DNA from: Hoplostethus atlanticus
Lineage: Eukaryota; Chordata; Actinopteri; Trachichthyiformes; Trachichthyidae
NCBI GenBank assembly: GCA_034670405.1
Contig: JAXDDX010000005.1
Location: 524,501-588,500, forward strand
Direction: 5' to 3'
Length of the DNA: 64,000 nt
Below the pieces are notes generated by a model that saw nothing but the letters and a program-made list of their open reading frames with translations, was not told where the DNA came from and did not search any database. How positions within the stretch are numbered: position 1 is the stretch's first letter; every line of letters begins with the position of its first letter. The translations under genes were made by a program, and so were the position numbers. Below, piece after piece: positions 47,853 through 61,893 of this stretch.

Positions 47853-48492
47853 GTAAGCTCTCTGTGTGTCCTCTTTGTGTGTATACTGTGTGCTCTTGTG
47901 TGCTATAGCAGCCACTGGTTGCTTCCAGAGAGGTGGAACAGCATGTTAGAGCAGAGGAGAGGTTTCTGCTCGTGTCGCCTTCCTTTTGCATTGTCACATA
48001 CTTGTGCAGAAGGGAAGTTGTATTTCAGATGGATTCCAAGACAGCGTGGAGTGAGTGAGCCCGACTGTGTGTATGTGAGGAGTTGATTATGTGCAAATAA
48101 GGAACAGAATCAAAGTAATGCAGAAATGGAGTTTGATGTCTGGGGTTGAGGAACTGAAGAAGGAGATCCCTGCTCGAGTTGTTGAGGACTAGTTGTTTTC
48201 TCTCTCTGTCTCTCGTGGCATATATAGCCATATCTGTTTTCAAGCCCCCTGCAGGAAGTGAGTGAATGATAGAAAGACGGAGAGAGCGGTCTCTCCAGGG
48301 GTTGAGTGTCTTATGCGCTGTGTGGTTGGAAGTGATGGGCAGCTCCACATGGCTTTTCCCCCCAAAGCGTTGCTAATGTTAGAAGCGGCACTGACCTGGA
48401 GCTGCTGTCTACCAGGGAGTTAGAGGCAGAGAGGGGGCAGAGCAGCTGCCACCAGCACCCCCTCAGAGGGGTGGAGAGGCCAGAGAGGCATG
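47853..48492. other. presumed start of an intron
   Basis: Follows the donor at 47,853. No exon seen. Confidence 0.4.
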
Positions 48493-48808
48493 CACTGCAA
48501 AAAAATGCCCATCTTAACAAGTCATTTAGTCTCATAGACATTCTTAAAATCTTTATGAAAAACAAGTGAAGAAATCTGCAAATCGGGTGAGATAATTCCA
48601 ACAAGTGTCATCATCTAGAAACAAGGCACAATAAAGCACGTCATTCCACTAGTATCAAGATAATGTCACTTCATTTAAGAAAATTGTTGAAACAAGTTGA
48701 TTTGCATTGAAAACAAGTGAAATGATCTCACTATCTCTAAATTATCTATCTTTTTTTCCACTCAAGACTCAATACTAGATTAAACTTAAGATAGATATTT
48801 TTGCAGTG
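48493..48808. mobile_element. CACTGCAAAAA-type MITE, complete
   Basis: A 316-bp unit beginning CACTGCAAAAAAATGCCCATC and ending with the inverted GATAGATATTTTTGCAGTG. Terminal repeats of about 22 bp have few mismatches. There is no open frame, so it is non-autonomous. The interior is palindrome-rich, with AACAAGT words in both orientations. Flanks do not show a clean TSD (GGCATG left, GTGCATG right). Confidence 0.8.
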
Positions 48809-50498
48809 TGGTGCATGTGAGTCTGTATTTGTGAAAGAGAGAAAGTGGGAGTTTGCTTTAAGGGGGGTGAGATGGTGTGGGAAGAGTTGGGCTAAGTCTG
48901 ATGTAACCCCCTCCACCACCACCTCTCTGCATGCCTCAGACAAAAGCATGCCAGCCCCACATTTAGCCCAAACAGCGTGGAAGGGAAAGGAAACGCAGTG
49001 AGCAGGCAATCAACCCTCGGGGACCAGAGATAAAGAGGGTGCTTTGGATATCGACCGATACTCCATGTTCTCTCTCCTCTCCCCTTTTTTTCTAGAATTT
49101 ATCTGTTTCTAGACTTCCTCTCATTCATTCCCTTGTCTGCACTGCCTTCCTCCTCTAACATAATGTAGTGGAGACAAGCCCAGAGCATGTAACAGGTCTT
49201 TGTCATTATAACTAAAGCATCCTAGTTGAAGATACTGTCTACTATCTGCATCTACTAATGCACAGCACAGTGCAGTAGATTGTGCCACAAATCAGCATGT
49301 TGCCATGCTGTTTAGATTGCATTTATAATGCTTCTGGAGACAGGTTTAAGTAGCATAATGCCTTTAACAGTTAAATGGACTGTGAGGATGCTGCAGGTTA
49401 TCTATAACATTAGATTAGAGGAAAAGGTTGGACAAGTAGTTAGCCTGTTCTCATCAATGGTTGTGGTCTTGCACTTAACCTTTCCTGGAGGGAGAACGTT
49501 TCCGTTGAGCTCAGAAGCACTAATGTGTGTGTGCGTGCGGGCGTCGTGCGTGTGTGCGTGTGTGCGTGTGTGCGTGTGTGCTTGAGTCTTTGCAGCACAT
49601 ATCGTCAGCATTAACCAACACCAAATGTCTCCTAAACCTAAACTAGTCTCTTCCTGTTGTGAAATGAGCTGCATAAATACCACAGGAGGCCATTATGGGT
49701 AAAAATAGTAATATGGCATATATGGCTTGTCTTTTCATCTCTCTCTCTCGATAAATGAATACCCCGGTGCTTCTGCATGTGTGCACAAGCATATTTTTGT
49801 TTTGCGAGCATTTGCTCTGAAGAAAACAACCCCACCACCACACACCTCTAGCATATAACCAAGAGCTTTATCTCACATCCTGTAGCAGAGGATGAGTCTT
49901 TCTGAGCATATATGCATGTGTGTGCTTGTGAATATGTGTCCCATCAAACATTTGGTCAACACCAACTCAAACGAGCAACACATTTCACAACAAGATATTA
50001 TGGCACGGTAAGAAAACCGTGGCAAGAAAACAATGCAGGTAGCAGCTATGTACGTCGTCTCAACTTTCATCTTGGTGCTATTTTGACACAGGTTTTCAAC
50101 GTTGATGCAGGCTGTCATATCATATCATATCATATCATATATTGTTTCTTAGTGTGTGTGTGTGTTCTGGACTGTGTGTGTTCGTATGTATCAACAGGTG
50201 TACATCCAGTGTCCATCGACCTCAAGGGCCAGTCCCTAAGCAGATCAGAGCCAGCGGTGGCAGCGATTTAAACCAGCCTCCAATGTGTAGGAGGTGATTA
50301 GCTCCAATGCTGCCATTGTCTTTTATCTGCTCTGTTGTTATTACAGGCAGAACTCTGCACATAGATCATCAGCACTGCCTAGGAATATATGTGTGTTCGT
50401 GTGTGTGCATGTGTATGTGTATATGAGTTTATGTTGTTGCAGGTGGGTGACTATATGAGTGGCAGTTTCATGTGTGCATATATGTGTGTGCGTATCTG

Positions 50499-50529
<31 letters not shown>

Positions 50530-53500
50530 CCTATATACACATGTATGTGTCCGTGAGGCTCTGTGGATCCAGGTGGGTGTATGTGTGGGTGGTACAAGTG
50601 TGTGTGTCTCTCTCTGTGTGGAGAAAATGAGAACCCAGTGTTGCATGAGGTTTCGCACAAAACCGTTTGAAGCCAGTTTACCCTGCATTCCATTCAGAGA
50701 CCCAATTAGTGCAACCAGACAGTGAATTAAGACGATTTCTGCACATTTAAAATAGTCACTGATTGTCAGGGAAAGGACCCTCTTTTAGTAGTAGGAAGTG
50801 ACTTGGAAAGCACATATACACACACGTCATTTGAGTTATATATTTATGCCCACATCAAAAGCACAGGGAATAAAGGCATACTGCTACATACTGCACACAC
50901 ACAAGTTGAGTTTGGTTGAACCATCTAGTCTCGTAATGGTTCTATAACATCCTGTGTTGTACTAAAAAGAGTCTCATGTAACATTGGTGGAAACCAACTT
51001 GAAGGCAGTTTATGTAACTGGTGATTTATGATCATACTCAGAGGGGGAGAGAGAGACAGAGAAAGAAAGAGACTCAAGAGATGGAGAGGCAGAGAGAGAG
51101 AGAGAGAGAGAGACGTGGGTTACCAGCTAGAAGTTTTAACTCTCCAGAATACTCATCCTTTTATCAGGTATAAAATAATGGCTGCTTTTAGTGCTGGAGC
51201 GTTTTCAATGCCGTAGCACTGCATCAAGGGAGTGCACTCTCTCTTTGATGTATATTTAACTGCTATTATTCTGAGAGAAAGAGATTCTGTCTGTGCAAGA
51301 TGTCCAACAGCCCATTATTTCCATATCTGTCAAACTTGTTCAGGCTTTGCACTTTAAAACAACAAACACTACAGACAAAATTACAGTTTGTGTTATGCTG
51401 GTAAGTGTTATATTAGAGTGTTAGAATATAGGCCATAGGCAGCAGCTTAAAGTGTGTAATGCTTTCAGCAATTGGCTTTCAGTGTTGAGGTTAAGGCTCA
51501 CTCAAACAGAGGTTAAGTTATGTTTTATGGTGTAATTTACAGTTTGGTTTAGCGTATGGCTTTCATTTAAAGTGGAAAAAGATTTCAACTTTGGGTTTAA
51601 ACAGGGATGATAAATGGGAGGCACTAGAACACGTTACTCAGGAGACGCCCTTACATAAACACCCACTCTACGTGATCACCATTCAGAGCTCCTGGTCTAA
51701 AATTCACCATTTACTTGGTGACTTTGATGTCAGTGATGAGCAAAAGGTACTTGACACATTGGATTTGAGAACACTACAAGATAGTCTGCTTTGCTTCATT
51801 GCATCCACTAAGCTGTTTTTGTTACATGGATAGTGATTTCAATAATGGCAGTGTCTTGAGTTATATTACACCAAATCCCAAGTTTATCTGTGCAGTGTAT
51901 GTTTTCCACTTTTTTGAGGCACCAGTTGCAAAAACACAGACCAGACGAAGTGTTGAAGTGTCGGTCATTGACTTCATCCAAACAGTCTGAGGTGGCTTCC
52001 ACTGTCATCTCTCACTACTTTATCTGCACTCATCTTGAATGTGAGAACAAAAAGGTAGGGCGGAACCAGGGCACTACTTTTGCATCCCAATACTAGAAGT
52101 TTTACCAGACCATCATTTCACATTTGGGCATCTGGACTTTAAGGACTTTTTCACAATAGTTTTCACAATAGATCCAACTCTATTATAGATGAAGATGAGG
52201 GCTCATTTACTCCGCAAACTAAGATTAAGATAGTGTAGGTCTATTAATTTGTATTAATTGAAATTTTATTTAACCAGACATGAATTAAGAGCAAATTCGC
52301 ATTACAATGACTGTCTGGGGAATGCACTGGCCCTGCAGCAGCAGTGAGTGAGTGGTTTTGGACCAGGACCTGTCAATGATGGTAAGCAGAGCAAAATGAT
52401 GCATATAGAAAGAAGACGTTGGGCGTACCTAGAAAAACATTAAACATAAGAGTAGACTGGACCTTAGATAAACTGCAGTGCTAGTATTAGTCTAGTGAAT
52501 GAGTCTTTGAAGAGGAGTCTTTTATAGTTGAGTTCATGCAGAATATGTAGGAAAGTGATATAGACATATAAATGTTATGTCAGCCACTGAGTGCTTTGCT
52601 ATAGTGCTTTTCCTAGGAGCCAGAGTATATAGGTAGTGAAGGGAGAAGACACTGGACAAAGGAAGGATTCATACAAGTCTACCCCAGAGCAGCAGTGTAT
52701 AAATAGTTTTACTCATCACCATCCGCTGGTCATCATTCATTTTTGTTATGTGCCAACTGATTGTAGACAGGCACATGTTAATGGTGGTTTCAGGCGACAG
52801 CTGGTCAGCCGTCCTCTTTGTCATCCTCCAATAGGTTTCTTTATGTAGGGGCAAAGGTCACTCACTGAGCCCCCAACCCTATGGGGTGGACAGGGCTCTA
52901 AAGGATTGTCTCAGCCTACAGGGTCCCACATAGTGTGGCACACAAACACATAGATCAGTTTTAAAAGATTGCATTGGAATATAGCATTAGTCCATGCATT
53001 AGTTTAGGGGAACAATGGGAAACAGATGTTCTCTTTATAGCCTGCAGAGTGGAATACACATGTACTGTCAGGGCATGTTTGTTTGTGTGTTGCATAAGGA
53101 AAAAACCTCTGAATGCTAGAAATGGAAGATATTTTGTTGATTACCTCAAAACATCACGCGCACCAGTGCATCGTAGCTTGATGAGTGCTAGACATAACTG
53201 ATCAAAGCTGAATATATGAATTCATGTTTTTTTCCCAAGGCTAATTTTATCCTGTTATTTCAAAAGATTATCTGAGAAACCCGCCTTTCAACAGGTTACA
53301 TGTGCTGTGCCTTAATTTGGATTTCCCTCAGCATGTCTCCCAAATGAGAGTACCATCCTGATCACAGCCATGTGTGTGACATGATTAAAGATCTACACCA
53401 GCATGATGTGACAAACTCCGTCTAATGTGTGTGTGATGGCGGCTCAGCAGGTGTGTAAATCTCTCCATCTAAGTGCTGTGCTTTAATAGCTACCGCCATA

Positions 53501-53785
53501 TAGGGTCGGGGTAATTCAGCAATAGTGCATCTGCCATATTGAACTGGCTCCCTCAGAGGGCAGAAGGCCAACGGTTATTGTGAATCTACAGATGTTAAAT
53601 GTTAGACATATGTTAGATGGTAAAACTATGTGTGTGTGTGTGCCTGCACTCATGCAACCACTGGTGAAGGAATGAAAAAAGAGAAAGGTGTTTACTATTC
53701 GTATGTGTAGTAGATGGACAGTGTTTCCATTCCTCTGCACATCACACTGTTTTATGCAGCAATGATTACTTCCTCGTTACTGATA

Positions 53786-53787
<2 letters not shown>

Positions 53788-53831
<44 letters not shown>
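53788..53831. repeat. (GT)n microsatellite
   Basis: About 22 uninterrupted GT units. Confidence 0.95.
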
Positions 53832-53832
<1 letters not shown>

Positions 53833-55466
53833 TTGGTTGGTGGGTCTTGCTATTGTATATGTAATTGATGCCTGATGATGATGCTTCCTACATCGTGTCT
53901 GTGTGTTTGTTTGTTACAATATATGCATTGATATGTGCTTTAATATGGATGATGTTACCTCACACAGATTAGAAACACACACACACACATCCTGAGCCAA
54001 TTAGCAAGGCTACAGAATAATCCTCTTTTCACTCCCTACTTTTTGCTTTTTTTTCCTATAGCAATAATTTCCTACTGTATGCTTGTCAGGGTTAGTATGC
54101 ATTACCTTTTATCATTCTGATAGCGGGTCTGCCAGGGAACTCCCCTGCTGTTTTTTATTGGGGGGTATTTCTGTCTTTATGTGAAGGAGATTATCAGAGT
54201 CAGTTTTATCCTCTCTCAAGTCACCACTCAGAGAAGAACAGGTCACCCTTTGCAGAGTCGCATCAAGAGAAAAATTAGAAGTGCTGTGGCTTTAAAGTTG
54301 TTTTAAATCCATCCAATGTCACTAAGACAAAGTCCCCTGCATTTGTTGAACTTGTGGATTAAAGTGATTCTGATTATGAATCTAAGCAAATTGATGCAGA
54401 AGAGATAGGACTTTTCAAATGGGACAAACTGACTGTGGTTAGATTGTGAACTAGCAAAAAATGGAATAGTTGAGCAATAACAGCTCTAAGAATATGGATT
54501 GGCATTACAAAATATTGCCTATGTGACATGACCTTTAGCCTACTTTATCCTCCTCCATGTGAAAATCAAAGTAGAGAGCATTCATTCTGCCGTTGCATCC
54601 AGATAACGTATACCTAATAAGTAGGTATAGTTAAGGTCCAGCTGACTTACACTAACCCTGTGGGTTTTCACTTCAAAGCAGCACAGTTTAGGGGTCAGTA
54701 AAAAGTCAAAGCAGAGGATGAAATGCTTCATGAAAACAGCTGTCCAATTACTGTTGACGTTAATTTGAACCTAGCTGGGGGGTTTTCTCCTTGGCGTCTG
54801 CAGGGTGCACAGCAGCAGCTCTCACATCTGCACCACTATGGAAGATATTGCATTATTCACAATATAGGATATGAATTATTTCCCAAAGGGAGTGTTGCAA
54901 ATGACAGTGTGGCGGCCAGGGGGTGATGAATCTCAGATGCACGCCTACTTAGAATTCCTCTCTGTTCGTACTGAGATCTCTGGGAGTCAGGATGCATGCC
55001 TTATTCGGGTGTGTGAGGCGAACTATATCTGAGTTGTCACTTGAAAATGTTGTGAATACTATATCTCCTTAGGAATTGCTGTGCGTATTATATGAGCTGT
55101 CAGAAATGGAGATGCTATCGTGGAGAGGGGATATTGGAATGGAGTTCCCTCTTATCATGCTAGGTTGTATGTTGTTGTGCCAAGTTGTTCCCAACACCGA
55201 TAGCGGTGAGCCCACACATCTACGTGTTTCACTGATGCTAGCTATGAATATCTTTTTGGTGGGATTTGACAAATGCAGTCTGAGGTCTCTTCCTTCAATA
55301 TTCATAGGATATATTAGTATGCTGAGATCAATTATCTATGAGTAGGAGCGGAGATTGTGTCTCGGGTGCTCAGTCTCTGCAATGAGAATCATCTCCTGAC
55401 CTTTATATGATGGATGTGAGTATGGGTATAATTGTCCATTCTGTCTCGAAACCCATGACTCTGACT

Positions 55467-55468
<2 letters not shown>

Positions 55469-55525
<57 letters not shown>

Positions 55526-55538
55526 CCTCTAATTCCCT

Positions 55539-55579
<41 letters not shown>
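55469..55579. repeat. compound (GT)27 and (CT)19 repeat
   Basis: (GT)n at 55,469-55,523 followed, after an 18-bp spacer, by (CT)n at 55,542-55,579. A (GA)n run at 55,766-55,796 lies 190 bp on, complementary to the CT run. Confidence 0.95.
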
Positions 55580-55581
<2 letters not shown>

Positions 55582-55763
55582 TGGGGAGACCTGGAGTCAG
55601 GGGGGCAGATCACCCTCATCTGTCAAAGCTGCTTTCTGACTGAACTGCAGGCCTCAGACAGACTCACACTGTCTGTGATATTAACACCAGCAGACTCTAT
55701 CAGGATGCATCGACTCTGGAACCACAGGGCCAAGGGCAAGCTCATACTGGGTAGAAGGTGGGA

Positions 55764-55798
<35 letters not shown>

Positions 55799-57604
55799 TA
55801 GAGAGGAAAAGAATGAGAGATGGAGGAAGAGAGTAGAGCAAGAGAAAAACTAATGATAGACATGGAAGGGAAGAGACAAACGAGGGGGAGACAGACAGAA
55901 ATATAAAATGTATCGAGTAAACTAATAAGAGAGCAATAGAAAAGTGAGAACGACGTGCAGAATGAGATAGAGAGAAACAAAGATAAAAATAAAGGAGAGA
56001 GATAGGAAGGAGATGGTATGTGTGTGCGCGCTCACTTGGGTTGCAATGTGAGATATTATTAACTGTAATAGAAATGACAACATAGGGAGATGATGGGACT
56101 TAGACTCATTTGGGCTACACATTCAACTGCTCTGATATTGATAGCTTCAGTTTTCTTTCGCAGTCATTTATTAATCTATTTTCTATTAATCTATTTATCT
56201 AATTTATTAATTAATGACTTTACAGGCTCTAGGGAGGAGAAAACACTGCAAATGTTTTAGTTCAAATTTTGTCTTTGCCAACTGGAATAGGCCTATCACA
56301 GACAACAGCTGGTCTGTCTGGTGTGACCACATGCTTCCACTTGCTTGGAACAGGAATAAACTTGTGTAAGGATGCAAGTTATTTTTCCCACGACACGTGG
56401 GCGTCAGGAGCCAAATTCAGGTCAGTCAGTCATCAGACACTTAACCCCTAACACCAAAAGGCACTCTCTCACCTTGTATCGAGTGATGCTACTGTCCTGC
56501 TAATGTGTGTGCTCTCTCCAATAGTACGCTTGCAGTCGAGTGTTTGGAGCACAGAGTCAATGAGGCTAAACAGCTAATATGGGCTATTGTATCATTACAG
56601 AGCTTTTAACTTGGAAATCTTTTTAAGTGACAGCATCATTTCAGTGTAAATAGGTGATATAAAATAAAAGTGGCGAGATGATTTATTGAGGTTTTTTTCC
56701 TGCGACTCCATGCTGGTGCATTGTGGCGAATCGGTGCTCATTGGCTAAAAGGGTTCATGAATGATCAGTTGCTAGCTCCCGTGTCCACACGACCCATTTA
56801 CGCCATTTTCTGGCAGCAACTTTATCAACAAGGCTGAAGCTTTTCATTCTGTTTATCATAAAGTCAAAGTATAAATCCTTCGTTTAATCATCACAGTTCC
56901 ATTATCGCATAGCAACAGACTTGTTAACCCGTTACTATATGGTCTATATTGGCCACCTAATAGAAATCTGGTAGATTGTGGTTTTCTTTGATTAGTTTTA
57001 GTCTACTTTAGTTTTAGTCTAGTTATCAATCATATAAACGAGTAGAGCAATTCAAAGTGAGGCAGCCCTCTTCCTGTTTTTGTGCCGTAAGTCAATTCTG
57101 CTCAGGTCATCGGAAATCCTACCTGGGGATATATGGAATAAACCGGTTTTGTCAGCACTGGTCTCCTTTTCCTGCAGCCATTACACTATGCTATCCAAAT
57201 ATTTTTTGTCTCAGAGGGACAAATGCTAAGACAGGTATTAGATGTAATGGAAATCCATATATTGATTTTACATCTGAGCAAGACACACTGGTTGAGAACC
57301 ATTAATACAGATTCTAGCTCGTAAATAGATTCCTGCAGAAATTCATGATTCACTGTTGTGGTTAATGATAGGAAGCCACAACTAGAGTACAAAGTCACCT
57401 CCCCTGAGTACCGCTCATTGCAGCAAAGTGGCTTTCCCAGACACACTGTAGATTAATGGGGGTACTGTATGTGTCATTTGTTCTGTTTAATAATTTCAGT
57501 TGGCAACCTCAGTTGTACCTTTGTTGCACACACTCTGCTTCCAAATTGTAATTTATTCTCTCACTGGAGGGCAGAAAGACAGAGAGAAAAATAGAGAGAG
57601 AGAG

Positions 57605-57607
57605 AGT

Positions 57608-57671
<64 letters not shown>
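57605..57671. repeat. (GT)n microsatellite preceded by (GA)n
   Basis: About 33 GT units with one TTT interruption, directly after a short GA run (57,590-57,606). Confidence 0.95.
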
Positions 57672-57672
<1 letters not shown>

Positions 57673-59516
57673 ATTAATATGAACATGGATTAGAATGCAG
57701 CGGCCTCTCTTTATGGGAGTTCTTGGGTTAAATTCCCAGTGCATGGTTCTGGGAGACTTCAGGGAAACATGGAAATAAGCCATGGCAGGAAATGAAACAC
57801 GCCAATCAAAAACAGCCCACGAGGGCTATATATATAACACTAGTCAACAGATAACATCGCAGTTTTCTGTGACAATGATATATTTTGAGAAATCAACAGT
57901 TACGAGTTATGAGTTATTGGATGTGGGTAATACTAAGGTTGTGGTGAGTGCCTGCCTGCCAAAACAGGGGTTTTATTTAACAGGGGAAACATTGTCAAGT
58001 GTTATGAAATTTCATTTCAGTTGTGCGGAAGTGACTACTGCAATCTTAACGTTTCAAAATGTTTTCTTTGCTCAGCACATCCCAGTTCCTTGGGTTCATC
58101 CTGACCCCTGGACTTGACTGTGATGTAACTTCCGTTTTGTTTGTTATTTTCCGTGATGCTATTTCCTGTTTCTATATTTCTCTTTGACCACAGGAAGCAG
58201 AGCTAGCTTTGTTTGGATCCCCTGGGGCATTCTTTGAGTCAGTACCATCTCGAGGCTGCAGCTCTGCATTTTCTCTCCCTTTCTCTTTCTCCCTTTCTCT
58301 CTCCCGTAATGCATATTGGATGAATGATGTTAGATATGATAGGCTTTTAACTTTTATTGTCCTCACTCTATGACAACCATACATTATCCAGCTGCTATTA
58401 TGGTTGCTCTCTGCAAACACCTTTTACCACTTACAGCTGAGCTTATCCCATATCGTTGCCAGATTTCACAACTATCCCACTTCATCTTTCTGGATACTTA
58501 CAGCTACTCATATCCAGCAGGTGTGATTCAGTTTTAGACTAGTACTTTTTTATCCTCGGTTTTGTGAAACTTCAGTTTGAAAGGTCAAACCATAATGAAC
58601 ACAGATAGCAGTTGGTGCATACAAGTGGAAAACCTTTAAATTGCTTTATCTGGTTTATTCTTTCTGCCTGGAGTGTGAGATTGATATTTTGGCAGATTTG
58701 TGCCAGCCCAATTGATTTTATCCTGACAGTCGAGATCAAACAATTCCACAAATGTAACTCAGTCAGCCCAGACAAGCAGTTATCATGAAGCTGCTGAGGC
58801 TAGCAGACTGAATTACCGAATCATAACTACAATAGTAACTACAACAACAGACAGATAGACATGCCTTTCTGTTCTATTTTCCTCTGTTGGGCTCCAAGGG
58901 TTAGTCATCCATCCAATTAACCAGGTCCAATGATCCTGTGCCAGGCAGGCAGAGAGCCCCCACCGGGGCACCACAGACAGGGAGCCAAACAAATTAGTCA
59001 CGACCCCAGAGTACAAGGCAGGGGTAATTTCCTGTCGGACAAAGAGGAGGAGAAGGAGAACAGGGAATCCACATAGGCACGCAACCACGACTGGTTCTCA
59101 TGTCATTCCACCAAAGCCGTCAAATCTGTCTCAGTTGAGATAAAAACACAAGTGGTGTTATCACTTACTCTCTTTTAAGTTAAATCATACATCAGCTACA
59201 GCTCAGATACTAAAGCTGTGACCAGCGTTAACCTATAAGCAGGTAACTATGTGTAACATGCCTTCACACATCCAGTGCCAGCCAGCATGCCAACACAAAT
59301 CGTAAGGTGTTATGTAATTCATATTTAATGGCTTTAATATTGCTTCCACACTGTAATTCTACAGATGATCCCAAATCTTTGTAGTTTCATCTAAAGTTTA
59401 TTATGAAAATGGGAAATGGGAATATAGGAAATGTGTAATTTTGTGTTTCTCACTCTTCTTCCCCTAAATCAATACGTGATGCTTGGTTGCCGCCTCCTCC
59501 TCCTCCTAGCAGGTCT

Positions 59517-59640
59517 GTTACCATAGCAACCTAATGAAGGCTAAGGAGCCCATTTAAAAGTACAAGGGCTGAAAATAAAGACTGTGGGCAGCATCTAGCT
59601 CGTCAGGTAGCAGCCCTAATCACTCTGACAAGACATCAAA
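59517..59640 (+). promoter_or_regulatory. X-box-like site with nearby TATA-like sequence
   Basis: GTTACCATAGCAAC (59,517-59,530) is a good RFX X-box. It is followed at 25-30 bp by CATTTAAAAG, which could serve as a TATA element. No exon could be attached downstream, so promoter function is speculative. Confidence 0.3.
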
Positions 59641-61230
59641 CGTTGGCTGTCTGTCAATCTCAGGTTTGATGTTGAATTAAAAGGAGAGAGCTTGTACAAG
59701 TAAAATCTATTGTATTTTAAGAAGAAAAAGAAAGAATCAGAAAGAGTCAGATCCTGGAGGAGTTGGCTTTTGTCCAAGTGGTACAAACCCATCTACCCCC
59801 TCCTTTGGGTCAGGTTCTAGCCAGCTACTGCCTGGCAGTCTGCCAATGCCTGTCTCTGTTTTCCCACCTCACCTCCCAGTACCAGAGTATTGTCAAGAAG
59901 TTTGGGGTTGCAGGTTTCTCCTTGAGGCCTCTTTAGGAGCATTTTTACAGGGTTGGACTGGTTTAGCTTCAAATTTAGAATCCCTCATCATGGTTTAGTG
60001 GGATGCTTTTGAGGTGCCACAAGCTTGCCTGGAACATATTTGCCTGAGACAGCCACCTAAGTGTTTAACTAGCCTAGTTCAAAAAACACAGTGTGGTTTC
60101 AGGTATCTACTATTATTACACATGGCTTGAAATATCTTGCTGGGCCCACCAGTGTGATAACGGAGGAACAGGACCACAGTGTGATATAGAGGGTTGGTGT
60201 CCTGCTGGCTTGCCTGTACCGCAGTCCATCTATGGGTCTCTGCAGCTGTGTGTCTATTGGGGCCCAGTAGAGTGTAGGCAGACGCAGTCATCGTCCATTC
60301 ATCAGCAACCTTTTCACTTTCTTTCTTATTTTAATCGCTGCTTCTCTCTCTCTCTCTCTCCGTCTTTGTCTCCCTCTCTCCATGTCCCCCCCTCTGTTGT
60401 TCCTGGTGTCCATTGTTCTGGAGACTTAAGCTGCTGCCTTGCACGAAGACTACCAAGAGTACAGATGTCACACAAAACTTTCCCTTTCCCCCTGAGAAGC
60501 TTTCTCTTTCTTTCTTTCCTGCTGTCTTTTCTCTTTCTTTTCCTTCTCCACAAACCAAAACCATTCTTTTATGGTCTCAGTATTGTGGTCCCTTTTGTGC
60601 AGTCACCACTCATATTAACAAGGGGTTTCAGCCCAAAACCACTTTTATTTTCCATTGCATATTTAGCATCTCCACATACATCTCCATGCAGAAATATACA
60701 TAGTGACTCTGGCGGAAAGATTGAGTCAAATAAGGGGTGATTACTGTGGTTGATAAATACCGTATGTATGCATGCAGAATGTCAGTGGCTCATTTTGATG
60801 CTGAGGTACAACAACAAAGGCACACAAAATTATCATTTATCACAAAATTGTCAAACAAAGTCCTTTATGAACATACAAGAGAGTCAAGTAACAGATGATT
60901 TGCTGTAATTGCACCCAATTTAAAACTTTTCAAAAAAGGTTGATTATAAGTATATATATATATGTAAATACTATTTTATTTGGCATTGATTTCCATTAAA
61001 GCAAAATCCCCTATAGCACACCAGTGAGCCTTGCAACACTGACAGAGAACAACCATAGCATGTGTGTGAGTTGAAAGGTGGGTTACAGACACATCTGGGT
61101 CTGTGTGTTGGCAGGGTTGAATGAAAAGGTGGTGTTCGATTTTAGCTTTTCCTCCAGGGTCTGCAGCCTCAGTCTGCATGTCTGGCGTTCCAGGATCCTC
61201 TAGTGAGCTCTGGCTTTCTTATCCCTCACT

Positions 61231-61297
<67 letters not shown>

Positions 61298-61893
61298 AGA
61301 TAGAGAAAGAGATAGAATGAGAGTGAGTTAGAAAGAGTCCTCTCCCACAGCTTGAGCAGACCAGAGCACAGCAGGAATGTACAAGGCTTGAGTTATGTTT
61401 CCCTCTAAGATGGGTTAGCACCATGAGATACTTGGAGTTAAGTCATTGGCAGGGGCCCAGCCCTAGTATACACATCTAGCCACTATAGAGGGCCCAATTT
61501 TTTACATACTTGCTGCCCTACTGTGCTGCAATGTTGCTCCATCACTAAGAGAAAGTATTTGAAAAATGCAGCATTATTAATGTAGGGGAGGTGTGGGGTA
61601 GGGGACTGCGGAGTGTGAGTAGTTGCTGGATTGGTTAAACCTTTAAAAGTATGATGAATGAGGGGGTTCTAGATCAGCACTCCTAACTCTGAGCTGTTTC
61701 ATGCATTTAAAAATTGGTTTAGACTTAAAGCTAGATGGCAGCATGAGAGATGGCATCCCCTTCTTTCTCTTCGTCTTCTCAGTTCACTGGGTTTTTTAAC
61801 TTCAACCACAACACCAGAGTCACACAGTTCCTCTTTCCCTGCTCCTTTGCCTCCTTGATTCTTTCTCTACAGGAATCTGTTACAGCTGCACTT
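59641..61893. other. non-coding stretch
   Basis: Pyrimidine-rich at 60,330-60,560, a (TA)n run near 60,950, and (GT)33 at 61,231-61,295. No gene supported. Confidence 0.5.
61231..61295. repeat. (GT)n microsatellite
   Basis: About 32 uninterrupted GT units. Confidence 0.95.

Larger units (their letters stand above)
48809..59516. other. non-coding stretch (presumed intron)
   Basis: Contains (GTGC/GT)n at about 49,523-49,580, TG fields at 50,390-50,530, (GA)n at about 51,090-51,113, and large repeats at 53,788, 55,469-55,579, 55,766 and 57,605. The frames at 51,591-51,833 and 57,782-58,117 lack splice, promoter or family support. Confidence 0.5.

Noticed and set aside
51591..51833. An 80-codon frame with non-repetitive composition
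   Set aside because: No splice sites or homology I can name; could be a decayed transposon gene but there is no supporting motif.
57782..58117. A 111-codon frame
   Set aside because: Starts right after a microsatellite; no splice signals and no family recognised.
60093..60740. A 215-codon frame, among the longest in the window
   Set aside because: Half of it is Ser/Leu/Phe from pyrimidine-rich DNA; the start lies in an acceptor-like context without an upstream exon, and no domain is visible.
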